This document shows, one piece after another, positions 35,010 to 46,010 of a stretch of 64,000 bases of DNA. Source of the stretch: Pezizomycotina sp. ARF18 (taxonomy: Eukaryota; Ascomycota); assembly GCA_002224055.1 (NCBI GenBank), contig AZLU01000207.1, positions 1 through 64,000 on the forward strand. The letters run 5' to 3'. A program made the position numbers and the translations under genes. Below the pieces are notes generated by a model that was not told the origin of the DNA, did not search any database, and saw nothing but the letters and a program-made list of their open reading frames with translations. Positions within the stretch are counted from its first letter, which is position 1. Each line of letters starts with the position of its first letter.

Positions 35010-36291
35010 AGGGGGCGAGCGACGTTCATGTGGCCAGGAACATTCAGGCAGGCGATTCTCCCGTCATCATCTCTTCTAATAACCAGCTCCACTAAAATCG
35101 TAAAGTTCTCGTGGCACTGGGCCCAGGCGATAAGTCCAAGCCTTGGAAACTCAGGAGCAATCTCTCTAATACAGTTTGTTGGATCATCTATGCCTGCAAA
35201 GGACCAAATTGGAAGAAGGTTTTCTGCCTTGGACTCCTCGACGGGATCGATTCCAACGTTGAAGTTTAGGTATAACTCCTCTGAATTCTGCAGACCGCGG
35301 AGGTCGTTGGCGAAAGTGGCGGGATGATCGTCGGGTCGTCGGGAGATCGGTTGATGGAGAGCTTGCGTAGTGACAGAAACTCTTTACAGATACGCCGACT
35401 TCAGCTTCGGTGCCTGGATTCACATCTATGTGGTAATTTAGCGTCTCGGGGCTACCGCTCGGTGGAAGAATTTTCCAGCCCACCTGCCCTATATCCAGAA
35501 GCGGATCGAACATGAGGAATGCGATAGCGATCGAGTTAAGGTTGCCGTTGTAAGTAATCCGTTCGAAGGAAAGATTAAACATGTTTCTTGCTCGTTCCAT
35601 GTCCACAACCCCCCGAGGGGAAAGCTACGGCGCAATTTTCAGCATTTTCAGGCGCCCATAGGAGTTCAGAGGTTTACGCTGATTTCTTAGTCGTCTCAGA
35701 TCATCGTCGTCGAGCCCCACGTCCAATCCCAAATGATCTCTAACTCTGTAATACCAGGACAGTGCCCATCCAAGGCAGAAATTGCGTACAGATACAGGCG
35801 CATATCGCCCATGCCGCGGATGTGCACTATGGTAAGGTTTGTTATTAGCGTAAGAGTGTCTTCAAAGGTCCCATCGTGACAAGCTCAACCTTGTAACCAT
35901 TGGATCGATCCGATGCCGCCATGTGAAAGCCGATATGCGCGTCGCTGCAAGGGAATCTCGTCAATATATAACGCTAAATGAACGGTTCCTCGCCGATACA
36001 AGTAGAACAGGAAGGGTACTTACCGTATTAAATGCCCGACGTTGTATCTCTTAATATATCGCAGACCAGCTTCAAAGCTTGTTGGAGCCGTCGCGGGTTG
36101 ACCTCACCCGAACATTTAAACTGGCCAAACCAGACTTCACGAAATAGTAAATCGGTCCTTAAAAAATGATTATTCCGCTTAGAAGTTCGTGCAAATACGC
36201 GTTGTTCTTTCCTGCTCAGACGGCTTAGGATATCAAGTATCAATTCTACTGCGAGGGGAGGCTTTGTCTTGACGGGAAGAAGATTCTGCAT
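35010..36291 (-). CDS. F-box/LRR-like protein, family copy 7
   Basis: The ATG at 36291 (MQNLLPVKTKPP) leads into a clear F-box-like core, LAVELILDILSRLSRKEQRVFA, then TSKRNNHFLRTDLL. The exon end in the adjoining frame reads YIKRYNVGHLIR before a GTAAGT donor near 36023, the family's conserved first splice site. Later segments include ARNMFNLSFERITYNGNLNS near 35590-35530 and a C-terminal region CIREIAPEFPRLGLIAWAQC near 35180-35110, followed by LVELVIRRDD near 35080, which parallels the MP.LE.I block. It is more diverged from copies 1-4 than they are from each other. A middle portion (35620-36020) is hard to follow, with probable introns and frame changes. Confidence 0.52.
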
Positions 36292-37303
36292 CCATGTTTC
36301 TTCCGTGCTTGAAATATAAGTTTATTACCGATGCTAATGAGCTGAGAGTATTGGTCAAAATATATCTTGTCGTAAAGGCACTGAAGAAGTTGAAAAAGCT
36401 GAGGAGCAGGAAATCTAGGAGGCATCTTTGCGTTCCAGACCAATTACCAACAATCTTTGCCTAAAGTTACTAGTTTGGAGATGGTACTATTCTATCGAGA
36501 CAGGTTGCTTTTTAATACCACTGTCAAGCTCCTGGTGGAATTGGATGCATCTCAAGCCAGGGGTTAAGGTGGGTGTTACTATCGATCTAACAATGGTTCA
36601 TATCATTGAATCGCCGCGGGTATACCAAGTCACCATCAGGTTTTGAGCGTTGCTTCACATTCAAGCTATCCGATCGTGATATAGAACGTTACCTATGTAT
36701 GTACAGCTATATCTCGCTAATGTCAGTACCAAAAATTACAAGCAACTACATTGAAGTACGAACATTTCATCTCTGAGGCGACTCGCCAGGGAGCGCCGTA
36801 TGGGGCATCAATTTTCAACCAGCTATAGCGTTTCTCGCGTCTCCCAAAATACATACCTTAGAGTACCAAATAATCTAGGATATAAGCGTCTAATGAATGG
36901 TATATTCTCCAGGAAGCACCAATCCTAATGAACTTACTCTTCTACAATTGGCACGTCCTTGCCGAGATTACAGAACACCTAGAAAATCGTCCTAGGATAA
37001 TAAAATAGTTGAATGACCGATGGAGCACTGATAGTAATGTAAGAACCCGCTCATAAGATTGTAAAGTATCTGAGGTTCTGCCAAACAGCGCTCCAGTCTA
37101 CTATTGCTCAGAAACCAACACAAACCACCTATATTTAGATATAAACGAGGGTATATTTTTTTTTTACTTCTGTGGTATTATAAATACAAAATTTGAACAC
37201 GAAAAAATCAATCATCCACTTCATCCCTTTTCATGATCCTCCACCGCCATTATTCACATTACCCAACTTCTAAAAATATTCCTGTAATAATTGACTAACC
37301 ATT
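36292..37303. other. Intergenic
   Basis: Upstream of F-box-like copy 7 on its strand and downstream of the GPI-protein gene. AT-rich; no gene seen. Open stretches at 36246-36443 (minus) and 36428-36646 (plus) lack motifs. Confidence 0.4.
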
Positions 37304-37980
37304 TTACATCATACCGAAAGCGACTCCACCGACCAACAAACTAGCGACGAGGGTTCCCCACCTGAAGCTAACGCTTCCGGCACCGCTGTGTCCGCTCGCG
37401 CTGGCGCTGGGGCTTGGTACACCTGCGTTTGCGCCGCTAGCGGTGTCGTTCTTACCGCTCGAACCGCTCGATGAAGAACTAGACGAACTAGACGAACTAG
37501 ACGAACCAGTCTCAAGCGCAGGAACCTCTCCACCGGTCGCCGTTCCATTCGAAGCGACAACGGCAGCACCAGAAGCGGACGCTTCAGGCGAAGCAGCAGC
37601 GGAGGCGGTCTCGAGGGGTCCACCGATCGCGCTTCCCGGCGGGGCGGAGCCAGTAACGGTAACGGCGACGGCGACGCTGGAGACGGCGGTGGTGGTAGCG
37701 CGGACGGTGACGACAGAGTCACCAGCGGCGGCACCGGGAGGGGTGTAGTTGGGGAGGAAGGACGGGGTTACGGTCGCGGTACCCTTGTACCCGGCACATC
37801 CCGGTACGTCGGTCTTGGGAGGGGCGCGGCCGCCGCCGCAATCGGGGATGGAGCAGATCTCGCCGGATTCGGGACATACCAGATGAGGCTGGCGCCGGAG
37901 GCGGTGGACGTGCAACCCGCAAGGTCGGTGCGGGCGAGGACGGCCGGGACGGCGAGAAGGGGGATGAGGAAGGAAAGCAT
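37304..37980 (-). CDS. Secreted GPI-anchored Ser/Ala-rich cell-surface protein
   Basis: The ATG at 37980 starts a signal peptide (MLSFLIPLLAVPAVLA), then a cysteine-containing mature head: RTDLAGCTSTASGASLIWYV, PESGEICSIPDCGGGRAPPK and TDVPGCAGYKGT. This head matches a conserved small fungal surface-protein family; I recall relatives carrying the doubtful label 'siderophore biosynthesis enzyme', which I would not transfer. A long Ser/Ala/Thr-rich stalk follows, with a run of about eleven serines near 37505-37470 encoded by a repeated GAACTAGAC-type unit. The C-terminus is a hydrophobic GPI-signal-like tail (WGTLVASLLVGGVAFGMM*). One frame change near 37871-37873 is healed by one more C in a C3 run (coding strand), so the gene is probably intact. 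About 225 residues, no intron seen. Confidence 0.75.
37475..37510. repeat. 9-bp tandem repeat coding poly-serine
   Basis: Three to four units of GAACTAGAC (plus strand), reading as serine codons on the coding minus strand inside the stalk of the GPI-type protein. A likely length-variable coding minisatellite. Confidence 0.7.
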
Positions 37981-39399
37981 GGTTTGTTTATCTTTGTTTG
38001 TTTTGATTTACGTTTCTTTGTTTCGTGTCGTTTGGAAAAAGGGGGTTTATCAAAGACTATGTCTAAGAAAACAGCGAATGTGAAAAGAAGGGAAAGATCT
38101 AAGACCTTTGTTTCAACGAGAGTGTCTTATCGTGTTCTAAAGAATGAATTCGTCCGTAATTCTATCAAAGAATCGTGACGAGAGTATTCGAAAAAGAAAG
38201 GATGAAGAGAAATTTACTTAGTGAAGAAAAATACAAATGAAAAAAGAGAAAAAAGAAAAATGTGGGCGACAACGTGGTTTTTATTGCGTTTAAGGGGTAT
38301 TGCCTGATGCCTGATGAAAAGCGAAAACAATGCGGCGCATTCCGAGACTGCCGAACACAGTCAAATCACCAGTCATTGGGCACAATTGGTTCCGTCTTGC
38401 TCACAAATCACAAGTGGATACAAAAATAGCGCTAGAGTGTTCCTCAAAAGGGGAAAATTACGAAACATCGCCTCACTGCACCCCTGAAAAAGAGTGCTTG
38501 AAATTTGAGCCCCCCCAGGCTAATTGTGAAGAATAACGCGCAAGATGGATTTTACCAGGGACGAAAGGTGGAAGGATCTTCGATTGCTCATTTCCCTAAC
38601 GCCTTCTGCTTTCAGGCTAAAAATTGCTTTGTCAGATCGCGATCGCTGCCAAGACCCGTGGGCGAAAACAGCCGGTTTCGAGCTTTCAACTTCACCGGCG
38701 GCGGAGAGCGTCTAGACAGTAGGAGTCTATTGTTTGGCGTTCACTGACATCATGAGGTTCAGTAGCCTATTTACTACAAGGCTCTCTTGTTGCTTTTGCT
38801 CGGAGAAATAATCTAGCTCCGCAAATCAGGCAATAAGGAATGCGTGGCCGTGGTAGAGCCCAAAAACAAAACCGTCTTTACAAATACTAATACGTCCTCT
38901 TAGAGTGTACTCGCATAGTATACGTTCCAAAGCAAAGAGAAGTAATAGAAGAATAAAGCCTAAGAACGGGAAATGCCTTTGTAATGCTCATGGCTTGTCT
39001 ATGGCGCGGCGTAAATGCCTTAGCAATTGATAGTTCATTTACCGGCCGGTTATCCTAACCCTTCGTGTGAGAATATGAGAGCTGGGCGAATGAGAATAGG
39101 ATGCACAGCAACGATATTGTATTACACTATGAAATGCCGATAAACAGGCATGAGAGCTCATAACATAACCTTAACGGGTGCTCTTACGTAGCTACTGGGT
39201 TCCAAAAAAGAAAAAAGAAAAAAAAAAAAAAAGGAACAAGAAAAGGGAAGACCATAGGCTGAGAGATGCCTCTGCATGAGCCAGGATCTTCGAGTCTTTA
39301 ATAATAGCTGATCTCAAGCACAACCATCCTATTCTCTTCAATCTTCAATGCCTAATTTAACATCTGTCCAATATTGCTTAGCCCTCAACCGCCGCCCGT
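37981..39399. other. Intergenic
   Basis: 37981-38280 is the promoter side of the GPI-protein gene, rich in A/T and purine runs. The remainder has an A-rich run near 39205-39235 and no recognised gene; short open frames at 38330-38747 lack motifs. Confidence 0.45.
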
Positions 39400-39750
39400 T
39401 TAATACCCACTAGTCCCGCCTACAGGTCCATACGTCTGCCCCGGATACCCCGCATTAACATTCTTCCCCTGATTATTCTGAAACCCATTGTTATGCTGAT
39501 TATACGCAGGTGGCGCATTCATTGCGGAACCATTATTATTGTTATACGCGGGATAAGCAGGCTGCGGCATCGCCGGTCCACCGTTATAAGGAGCGTACTG
39601 CGGATACGGCCTGTTCTGTGGTACCGGCGGCGGATTATTCCTCTTCGTGAAGCGGTTTAGGTAACCACGACGCCTAGCGATTACGAAGGCGAAGGCAGCG
39701 GCGCCGATTATGAAGACGAGCGCGAGGAGGCCGAGGAGGCCGCGTGCCAT
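39400..39750 (-). CDS. Small single-pass membrane protein with Pro/Tyr/Asn-rich tail
   Basis: I take the ATG at 39750 (MARGLLGLLALVFIIGAAAF) rather than the in-frame upstream ATG at 39849, because it puts a single transmembrane helix at the extreme N-terminus, followed by a positive stop-transfer cluster (ARRRGYLNRFTKR). The remaining ~80 residues are low-complexity, rich in Pro, Tyr, Asn and Gly (PPPVPQNRPYPQYAPYNG; NNNNGSAMNAPPAYNQ). 116 residues, one uninterrupted frame, no intron. It resembles small fungal plasma-membrane or wall-proximal proteins; no function assigned. The intact frame beside many frameshifted genes supports it being real. Confidence 0.65.
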   Translation of the reverse strand: MARGLLGLLALVFIIGAAAFAFVIARRRGYLNRFTKRNNPPPVPQNRPYPQYAPYNGGPAMPQPAYPAYNNNNGSAMNAPPAYNQHNNGFQNNQGKNVNAGYPGQTYGPVGGTSGY

Positions 39751-39849
39751 GGTGTGCGGACGGGGGTCCTTTGGAGGTGATGTGTAAGGAATTTTTAAGC
39801 GGTAGCCTTTGCGGCGGGGGAAGGGGTCGAAAATCGGTGGTATTTTCAA

Positions 39850-41111
39850 GTGTTTTAGGGAGGGGTTGAGAGTGGTAATGAGTAGGGACCGTATAGCCCT
39901 ATGTGACGGGTTTATGAATGAAAAGATTTTTTACGTGGATTTGCCCTTGGATAGAAACGGCTTCGAGGTCTTTATATCCCGCTATTGAATAAGGTTTGTA
40001 ACGTAGTCTCATATTATTCATCTTCCAAGAATAGATGGTGATGATGGCCTAGACTTTTAAAACTCCAACCATCGCGATACCTGTGCTGTAGAAATGTGCT
40101 CAAATTAACGTTTAATGGACTCAAACAAAACCACGACGATGATAGTCATCACGTGGATTATTTATCCTTGTCCGAATTTCCACGAAGGGTAACGGGAGCT
40201 TTGATATCTATTCCCCACGCATCGTTGATGTTTCGAGATTGACTAGCTGGGGGAGTTATCCGTGAAGAAACGTTCGAAACACTGGAAGTACAGTGTATAA
40301 GCTTCAACAGTCCAGCAAACAGTCCAGCATGATCGGCTAGCTGGATAATAGATCTTCTTAGACTACTTGCCGAGCTGCATTTTGACGAAATCCCGGCACT
40401 ACCGAGCTGCATGTTGATGAAATACACCATGCGACTCCCAATCTTGAGCCCATGGTGCAATATCGCCCTAGAAATATGAACACCACGATATATTTTGACC
40501 ACTGGTTGAAATAGAACCAATTTAGCCGAATCGGGCCGCAGATTTCAAACCCAACTAGCACCAAGTCCCAAAGCGGATATTTTTGCTAGACGATAATCTC
40601 CCGATTTGGAAACCACGATATCTCTAGAATCTACCACGTACAACCGGCAAATTTAGAATTATCAGCTAGAGGGGGAGGAGGGGTCGGTATACTGCTGTAA
40701 CCGAGTTGGTATATCAAACAACATCATGCTATAAATTGGATATAAACAGCTTTGAACAATCATGCAGACATTTCAGTAACTTAGCTAGAAGTATAGCAAT
40801 TCCATGAAGATATGAGAGAAGAGAAAAATTTGTATGTACGAGTATTCAGAATATATGTACAAGATATTAGTATTGGGAAAACAAATTAAAGACCAACAAA
40901 AGGACAAATGAAAGAATAAATGAGCGAATAAATGAAAGGACATATGAAAGACTCACAGGGAGACAAAAAGGAGGGGGACAAGTGAAACAACAAATAACCG
41001 TTAGGAACCAATAACAGAAAGGCAGAAAATCCGTTAACACCCATAGAAGAACAAATCGAAAAACTAGAGAAACTTGCTATAAAGAAAAGAAAAAGAAATG
41101 AAATGAAAACG
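39850..41111. other. Intergenic
   Basis: No supported gene. A minus-strand open stretch at 40158-40520 (with SSLRRSIIQLADHAGLFAGL) faintly recalls the F-box family's C-terminal block, but too weakly to call. 40880-41110 is composed of A/G-rich imperfect repeats (AAATGAAAGAATAAATGAGC-like words). Confidence 0.4.
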
Positions 41112-41820
41112 CCACCAAAATCCCTACTCGTCAACATCACTCTCTTCGTCGCCCGTTACGTAGTCGTCGTCCACCTCTCTCCCCTCACCTCCTCCATCCT
41201 CTTCTTCCACTGTCAGTAGTAAGCCTTCGGAACCAGGTGCTGAGGGCTGCATCGAACGACCGAGTACACATAGACGTATACCCGTGCAAACAGTCTTCGG
41301 CAGCGAGATAGTAAATCTCCCATCGTTCGAGGTTTCGTAGGTAGCGTTTGAAATGCTTCGAGGAGACCTCCTCTGGTTCTCCGGCCCCCACGGAAACCTC
41401 CAGAGCCTGTGGGCTTTGCCCATTCTAAATTTGTAGAAATGAGCTTTCTCAAAGTGATACCTAGCGCGTGCCTTCCAGCTGCGCTTACGGTCTGTTGTGA
41501 GGAGTGATTAGTAAGATAGGACAAGACGAGAGGGGAAGGAGTTCATAGTAAGATGCTGAAGTAACTACTAACCACCCCTCGTAATTGACATTCTGGCTGT
41601 TGATGGAATTGATTCGGATAGTGGTCTTATTGATGTCCTTTTTCGCGAATATGATGAGAGGCGGAACGGATGGGTGTTTTAGAAGCTGTGCAATTACACG
41701 AAGTAAAGGACTTAGTTGTAGATTTGTTGATATTGTTGGAGAATGTAGATGTGGTACTAGAATGGAAGTAAGTATTTGGCCCTCCTGGAGGAAACATGTA
41801 ATGCTCATCATCGTATGTGT
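41112..41820 (-). CDS. Hypothetical two-exon protein with acidic tail
   Basis: Not recognised. A possible first exon starts at an ATG near 41810 and ends NSQNVNYEG near 41582, followed by an intron-like stretch GTGGTTAG ... TTACTAAT ... CAACAG (about 41580-41496). The second exon reads RKRSWKARARYHFEKAHFYK, MGKAHRLWRFPWG and, in an adjoining frame, SSKHFKRYLRNLERWEIYYL and AAEDCLHGYTSMCTRSFD. It ends with a strongly acidic tail (EEEDGGGEGREVDDDYVTGD) and a stop near 41124. Conserved-looking aromatic/charged composition suggests a real gene; the frame change near 41385 sits in a G5 run. Confidence 0.45.
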
Positions 41821-42886
41821 ATACTAACCTTTGCGAAGGTTATTGTTTTAAAGGCGATGTGATAGGTTGATTGAATGATCGTGGGAATGGAGAGGAGAAA
41901 GAGTTCAATTTATAGTTGCGAGAGGAAACGCTCGATATCAACATTTTTGATTCTTGAATTAGGGTTGAGAGACCTAAATAATATTATCGTGGGATTTCTG
42001 AATGGGGGTGAATGGGAATAATTAATTTAGCATTGTTGTTTGAATGAGAATAAAACACAGGCTATTGTGCGATGGTGGGTGAGTGTGTGGGCAACTTTAT
42101 TTATTTATCTATTTATTTTATATTTATTTATTTTATTTTATTTATTTTTATTTATTTTTATTTTAGAGCTTCTAGTTGGTTCTCCACAATCGCCATCTCC
42201 ACAATCGAAGCCTTTTTCTTTTCTTTTTTTTTTTTTTCCTTAAAAAAACAAGAGCAAAAGCCAAAAGATGAACCGAAATCACGATCAATGCGCAAAAATG
42301 GTTACATTAAACATATTTTAGGTATAAAGGGATAAGAGTGAAGAAAGGCTTAGAAGGGCTTCTATTACATTAATCATTCGCAAAAGCAACTCACGAACCA
42401 TGTACTGCAAAGTCTGGCGAGGTACCGAAGTGGATTATCCGGATCGCGCAACATTGATACTTCAGATAACGTAAAGGGTTGTAGGATATCCCGGTGGGGA
42501 TGTTGTGGTGGGAACGGTTCCGTTGGTAGAATACCTTGAGCTGGCAGGATAATGTTTTTACTCCTAACATATATTTCAGTTCGTGCATTGCTGACGCTTC
42601 ATAAGCGGATTTTGAAATGATCAAAGAATATATTTACACTACTAGTTTTACAAGATGACTCTTATTGGGGAGGCCAAAAAAGAAAGAAAGGCAAAAAAAA
42701 AAAAAAAATCAGGCTTGCCGCCAACTCGCTTGCTAAAAGGTACAAAATCATGTATAGTTACAAATTTAATAGACTTGGGTGGTTGAACTTGTGGGGAGGT
42801 CGTCTCTAGATAGCTAAAAAGTGGTAAGTAGAAGAAGAAGAAGAAGGGAGAAGAGATAGAAGAAAGATAAAATATGCCGGCTCACG
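41821..42886. other. Intergenic with ATTT low-complexity tract
   Basis: 42095-42165 is an ATTT/ATTTT simple-sequence tract and 42205-42240 a T-run. A GAAGAAGAA tract lies at about 42831-42846. No gene recognised. Confidence 0.5.
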
Positions 42887-43720
42887 TCATTGCGACTCCG
42901 GTGGTGCAGCCGAGTAAATTTCAGGATCGTATTCCCAATTTTCCAATTCTGGAAATAACGAGTGGATAAAATCCATAGTTTCGTGATCCGAACCTGTAGC
43001 TTGGGTGTATGGCTCTAAGGTGATCTCATCCTCGGCAGGATTTGGGTTTGAATAGGATGACTCCAGCGGGTCTACTTCGACCCTTTCCTCAAAGTAGCCA
43101 ATGTAGTCGGACGAGAAGCTATCGTATTCCACCTTGTTGAATGTGGGAGAGTCAACCCCTCCGAAATCCCCATCGAACAAATCGTGCAGTGTTGGCTTTT
43201 CGTCCGCGTCGCACTCTGGCCAAGATAGAATGCGTGAGCAATGATCGCGAGCAAGCGAGACTTTCTTGTACTTCATCTGGTATATCTGAAAGAAGAAACT
43301 TACTACTAAGTAGTAGTCCGTTGTATTCGTGCTGGTACTGCTCACGCTTTCCCTCTTCCGTCTGATACCTGGCGGGATTTATTTCTTCTAAGACCGAGCC
43401 ATCGAAGTTCCTTCTTAAGTTGGGGCAGCCTTGATACCCAGAGATTTATTAGCTACAGCAAATAAACCTCCTGCACATATTTCTTTTGAGCTTAACTCAC
43501 TTTAAACCACATCCCTCAAACTCCCTATTAAGTATTTCCAAAATTTCCGCCTGCGTGTTTACGGTTTCGGTATACAGGTACGCTAACCGCTCGCAGTAAT
43601 CTTGGTTGCTTAGCCGTAGTCGCGGTCGGTATAGCATCCCGTTATTGGTAAAACGTGACGCTGGGTGGTAGGGGATCTTAGCGGGGGGTTCGAGTAGGAG
43701 AAGTGGTCTTTGAACTTCAT
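42887..43720 (-). CDS. Clr5-like HTH family protein, array copy B
   Basis: Start ATG at 43720 reads MKFKDHFSYSNPP, the family's conserved opening. After a frame change come RLSNQDYCERLAYLYTETVN and TQAEILEILNREFEGCGLK, then a GTGAGT donor near 43500. The 3' exons include QIYQMKYKKVSLARDHC near 43290, an acidic, Ser/Asp-rich region, and the family C-terminal signature FIHSLFPELENWEYD, ending ...APPESQ* at 42887. The N-terminal part looks like the first half of a helix-turn-helix, as in fungal Clr5-type domains, so a DNA-binding role is plausible but unproven. It lies 3' of copy A in a same-strand array of six. Confidence 0.6.
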
Positions 43721-44329
43721 TATTGCTTTGCCTTCTGGTTCTTCATTCATAGGAGGAAAGACGGTGGATGAGCCACAAGTGGCGGTGCCTTGTGGTTTTA
43801 TAATAGCGCGAGACCAAGGAGGAAGGAAAAACAGGAAAAAGGAAAGGGTAATTACTGGAAAGGGAGGTTTTCGAACTTCGTCCCGATTCCCCGTAATTAT
43901 ATTGGCTTAGCGTGGAAAAGTACGCCTGCCTTAAGTCGATAACACGACAGCGGTCTGTGTGTTGCTCAGCTGACATCTCCAGGATCCGCGATACACGCTT
44001 TATTGAGACTGGGATCAGGGAAAAGTGGCTGTTGAATCTCGCTGGGGAAAGTCCCAAAGGCACTTTACAAGGAAAATCCAACATTTCATTGAGCTCATCC
44101 ATTACCAGGTCACGAAGTTCTGCAGTTTAAGTAAGGGATCAAGCACAGCTTCAATTTTCGGTAGCTAGGCATAAAAGCTCCGGTTTTTAAACATATTGCC
44201 TTAAGATACGGGAAATAAGGGTTAAATTCGCTAAGAACTATGGGCAGGTCCGTACAATTGCGTAAACACGGGGAGAAAGCGAAGTGATATTTCGCGTATT
44301 ATGTTTCCACCATACAAGTGAAATGAAAG
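43721..44329. other. Spacer between array copies A and B
   Basis: Presumably the 3' flank of copy A and promoter of copy B (TTTTATAATAGCG near 43796). A minus-strand open stretch (43743-44102, MDELNEMLDF...) overlaps the promoter and has no family motif. Confidence 0.35.
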
Positions 44330-45074
44330 TCCTCGTCGCGCGAGTCGATGATTTTTAGAATATCGTCCGAAAGTACATCCGAAAGTTGTAACTCTGGAAA
44401 TAGAGAATAAACGAAAGCTAAGTATCGTCTGCCGGTATAGGGATGAACATTTCGGTATCTGATATGTGAGTTCGGGGACTATGAAGTTCTTGATCGCTGC
44501 CGCCGGAATCCGTCATGCCTTCTGAGTTATCTGGAGTTGGACAACTATAAGGGCTCAAGTGATGACATCTGTCGGTAAAAGCAGGGAATGTTGGCTGGTT
44601 CATATTGAAGTCTAGCGTTTAGCCAGGTTAGCAAGGCAAAAGCTTCCAAAACTTGAGGAAATAATCTTGGAGAGAAATATTTACCATTAAATTTGGCGGT
44701 TGTTCGATAAGCTCCTGATTTTTCATATTTCCAGGATTTAGGACTAACATCTTTCGGGTGCCGTTGGTTTCGCCTTAATCCGAGCGATTTTAGTTCCTTT
44801 TTGAGCTGCGAGATCCTGCTTGAACGATACGATTAGTTTGGGCGCGTACCGATAAGGTTCTGGTAACGCACTTTAGCGAACATCCCTCAAATTCCTTGTT
44901 CAGAACATCCACAATTTCCGCCTGGGTTAACACAGTGTTATTGTACAGCTCTGCCACCCTCTTCCGGTAGAACTCATTGCTTAAACGACGTCGCGGCCTG
45001 GGATGTGAACCGGGAGCTTTGTGTGACTTCTTCGATGGCGGGTTTTCGTTTGTGAACTGGTGTTTGAACTTCAT
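44330..45074 (-). CDS. Clr5-like HTH family protein, array copy A
   Basis: Best-preserved copy. Start at the second ATG (45074, MKFKHQFTNENPP) because every other copy begins MKFK; an in-frame ATG four codons earlier is less likely. Exon 1 is open: RLSNEFYRKRVAELYNNTVL, TQAEIVDVLNKEFEGCSLK, then a GT donor near 44875. After the intron, QISQLKKELKSLGLRRNQRH (44830-44760) supplies the second half of the putative helix-turn-helix. The C-terminal half is acidic and Ser/Pro-rich (SCPTPDNSEGM; ELHSPRTHISD; MFIPIPADDT) and ends with the family signature FVYSLFPELQLSDVLSDDIL near 44390-44340. Layout: small DNA-binding-like head plus acidic tail, which would suit a transcription factor; target unknown. 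Confidence 0.62.
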
Positions 45075-45350
45075 ACTTATTGGCAAATAAATATAAGCAG
45101 GTGTTGATGCATTTACTGATTACTGATCTGACGATTTAGCTATATATAGCAAATATAGTAGATAAATACAAAGTATATTAATAAAAAACTTCTTGTGCCG
45201 AGTTTCTTCCAACAATACTAGAAATTCGGTACAAAGTTGACTGGGGACCTCTGGAGCAGGGAAAGTTGATCGAGCACATTATTGGTTATGTTTCAGATTT
45301 TATATATAAACGGCAAAAGTGGCCCAGCGACTTTCTCGCGCTATTCCTTT

Positions 45351-45368
45351 TAAGGAAAGGAACTTTTC
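45351..45368. promoter_or_regulatory. Shared upstream element TAAGGAAAGGAACTTTTC (copy A)
   Basis: An 18-bp word found 277 bp upstream of array copy A and, identically, 139 bp upstream of copy C (48408-48425). Near-palindromic (GGAAA/TTTTCC). It may be a regulatory site or simply ancestral promoter sequence retained after duplication. Confidence 0.4.
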
Positions 45369-45520
45369 TTCGTATAGATGTGAGTGTAGCGAGTTTCTCT
45401 AACCTTCCATAATACTCCGTGCAGTTGCTTCACCGCTAGCTAGCTATAACTTATGGACATTTGCCATTTTTATTATCATCAATTTTAGCTCTATGACTAC
45501 TTGTATGCTTAACATGGGAT

Positions 45521-46010
45521 TCAACCACTGAAAATGGCCGAGAGAATGGCCAATTGCATCCGTGCCGCTTTTTTACTATTTATGAATACAAAGCCTTTAA
45601 AGCAATAACCTCTGGCATGAAATAAAATGCCTCCTCCGTTGGCTGCACTAGGTACTCTTCGACTCTTCTTCCTCCTTTTGTTTCCCTTGAGCAAGATGAT
45701 CCGGTCGGCATCTTTATCGGCAGCACGTATGTGCGCTAGCTTTTTAGAAAGAACGGCTTCCTTAGCGGCACGTATCCCCCGTTTTCCGAAGTGGATGTTT
45801 ATGAAGCCCCCCACCGAGGTAACCGGCCACACCCTGGTATGACTGTGCGGCCTTGAGATTGACTTTGCGCGTTTTCTCGGCGCGTTTGATTTTGAAACCG
45901 TAGTATGCAGCTATGATCCATTTCTTGCGAAGAGCGGCGTCTATTGCCTCTGAACTAGGTTTTTTAACTTGAGACCTAGCTCGCCATTGCAGCCCAATAC
46001 CCGTGTCGGG
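45521..46010 (-). CDS. Hypothetical basic protein
   Basis: Not recognised. The minus strand carries a continuous protein-like run: KKPSSEAIDAALRKKWIIAA, YYGFKIKRAEKTRKVNLKAA and QSYQGVAGYLGG. After one frame change in a G6 run near 45805 it continues GFINIHFGKRGIRAAKEAVL and LSKKLAHIRAADKDADRIIL, then a very basic KGNKRRKKSRR. It closes at 45521. No start codon is evident in the first frame (it is open upstream to about 46020), so the 5' end is unknown. Lysine/arginine-rich with hydrophobic patches; no function proposed. Confidence 0.35.

Noticed and set aside
40158-40564. Minus-strand frame with RRSIIQLADHAGLFAGLLKL, faintly like the F-box family C-terminal block
   Set aside because: Too weak a match, with no F-box start, GIG exon end or LIRP block nearby.
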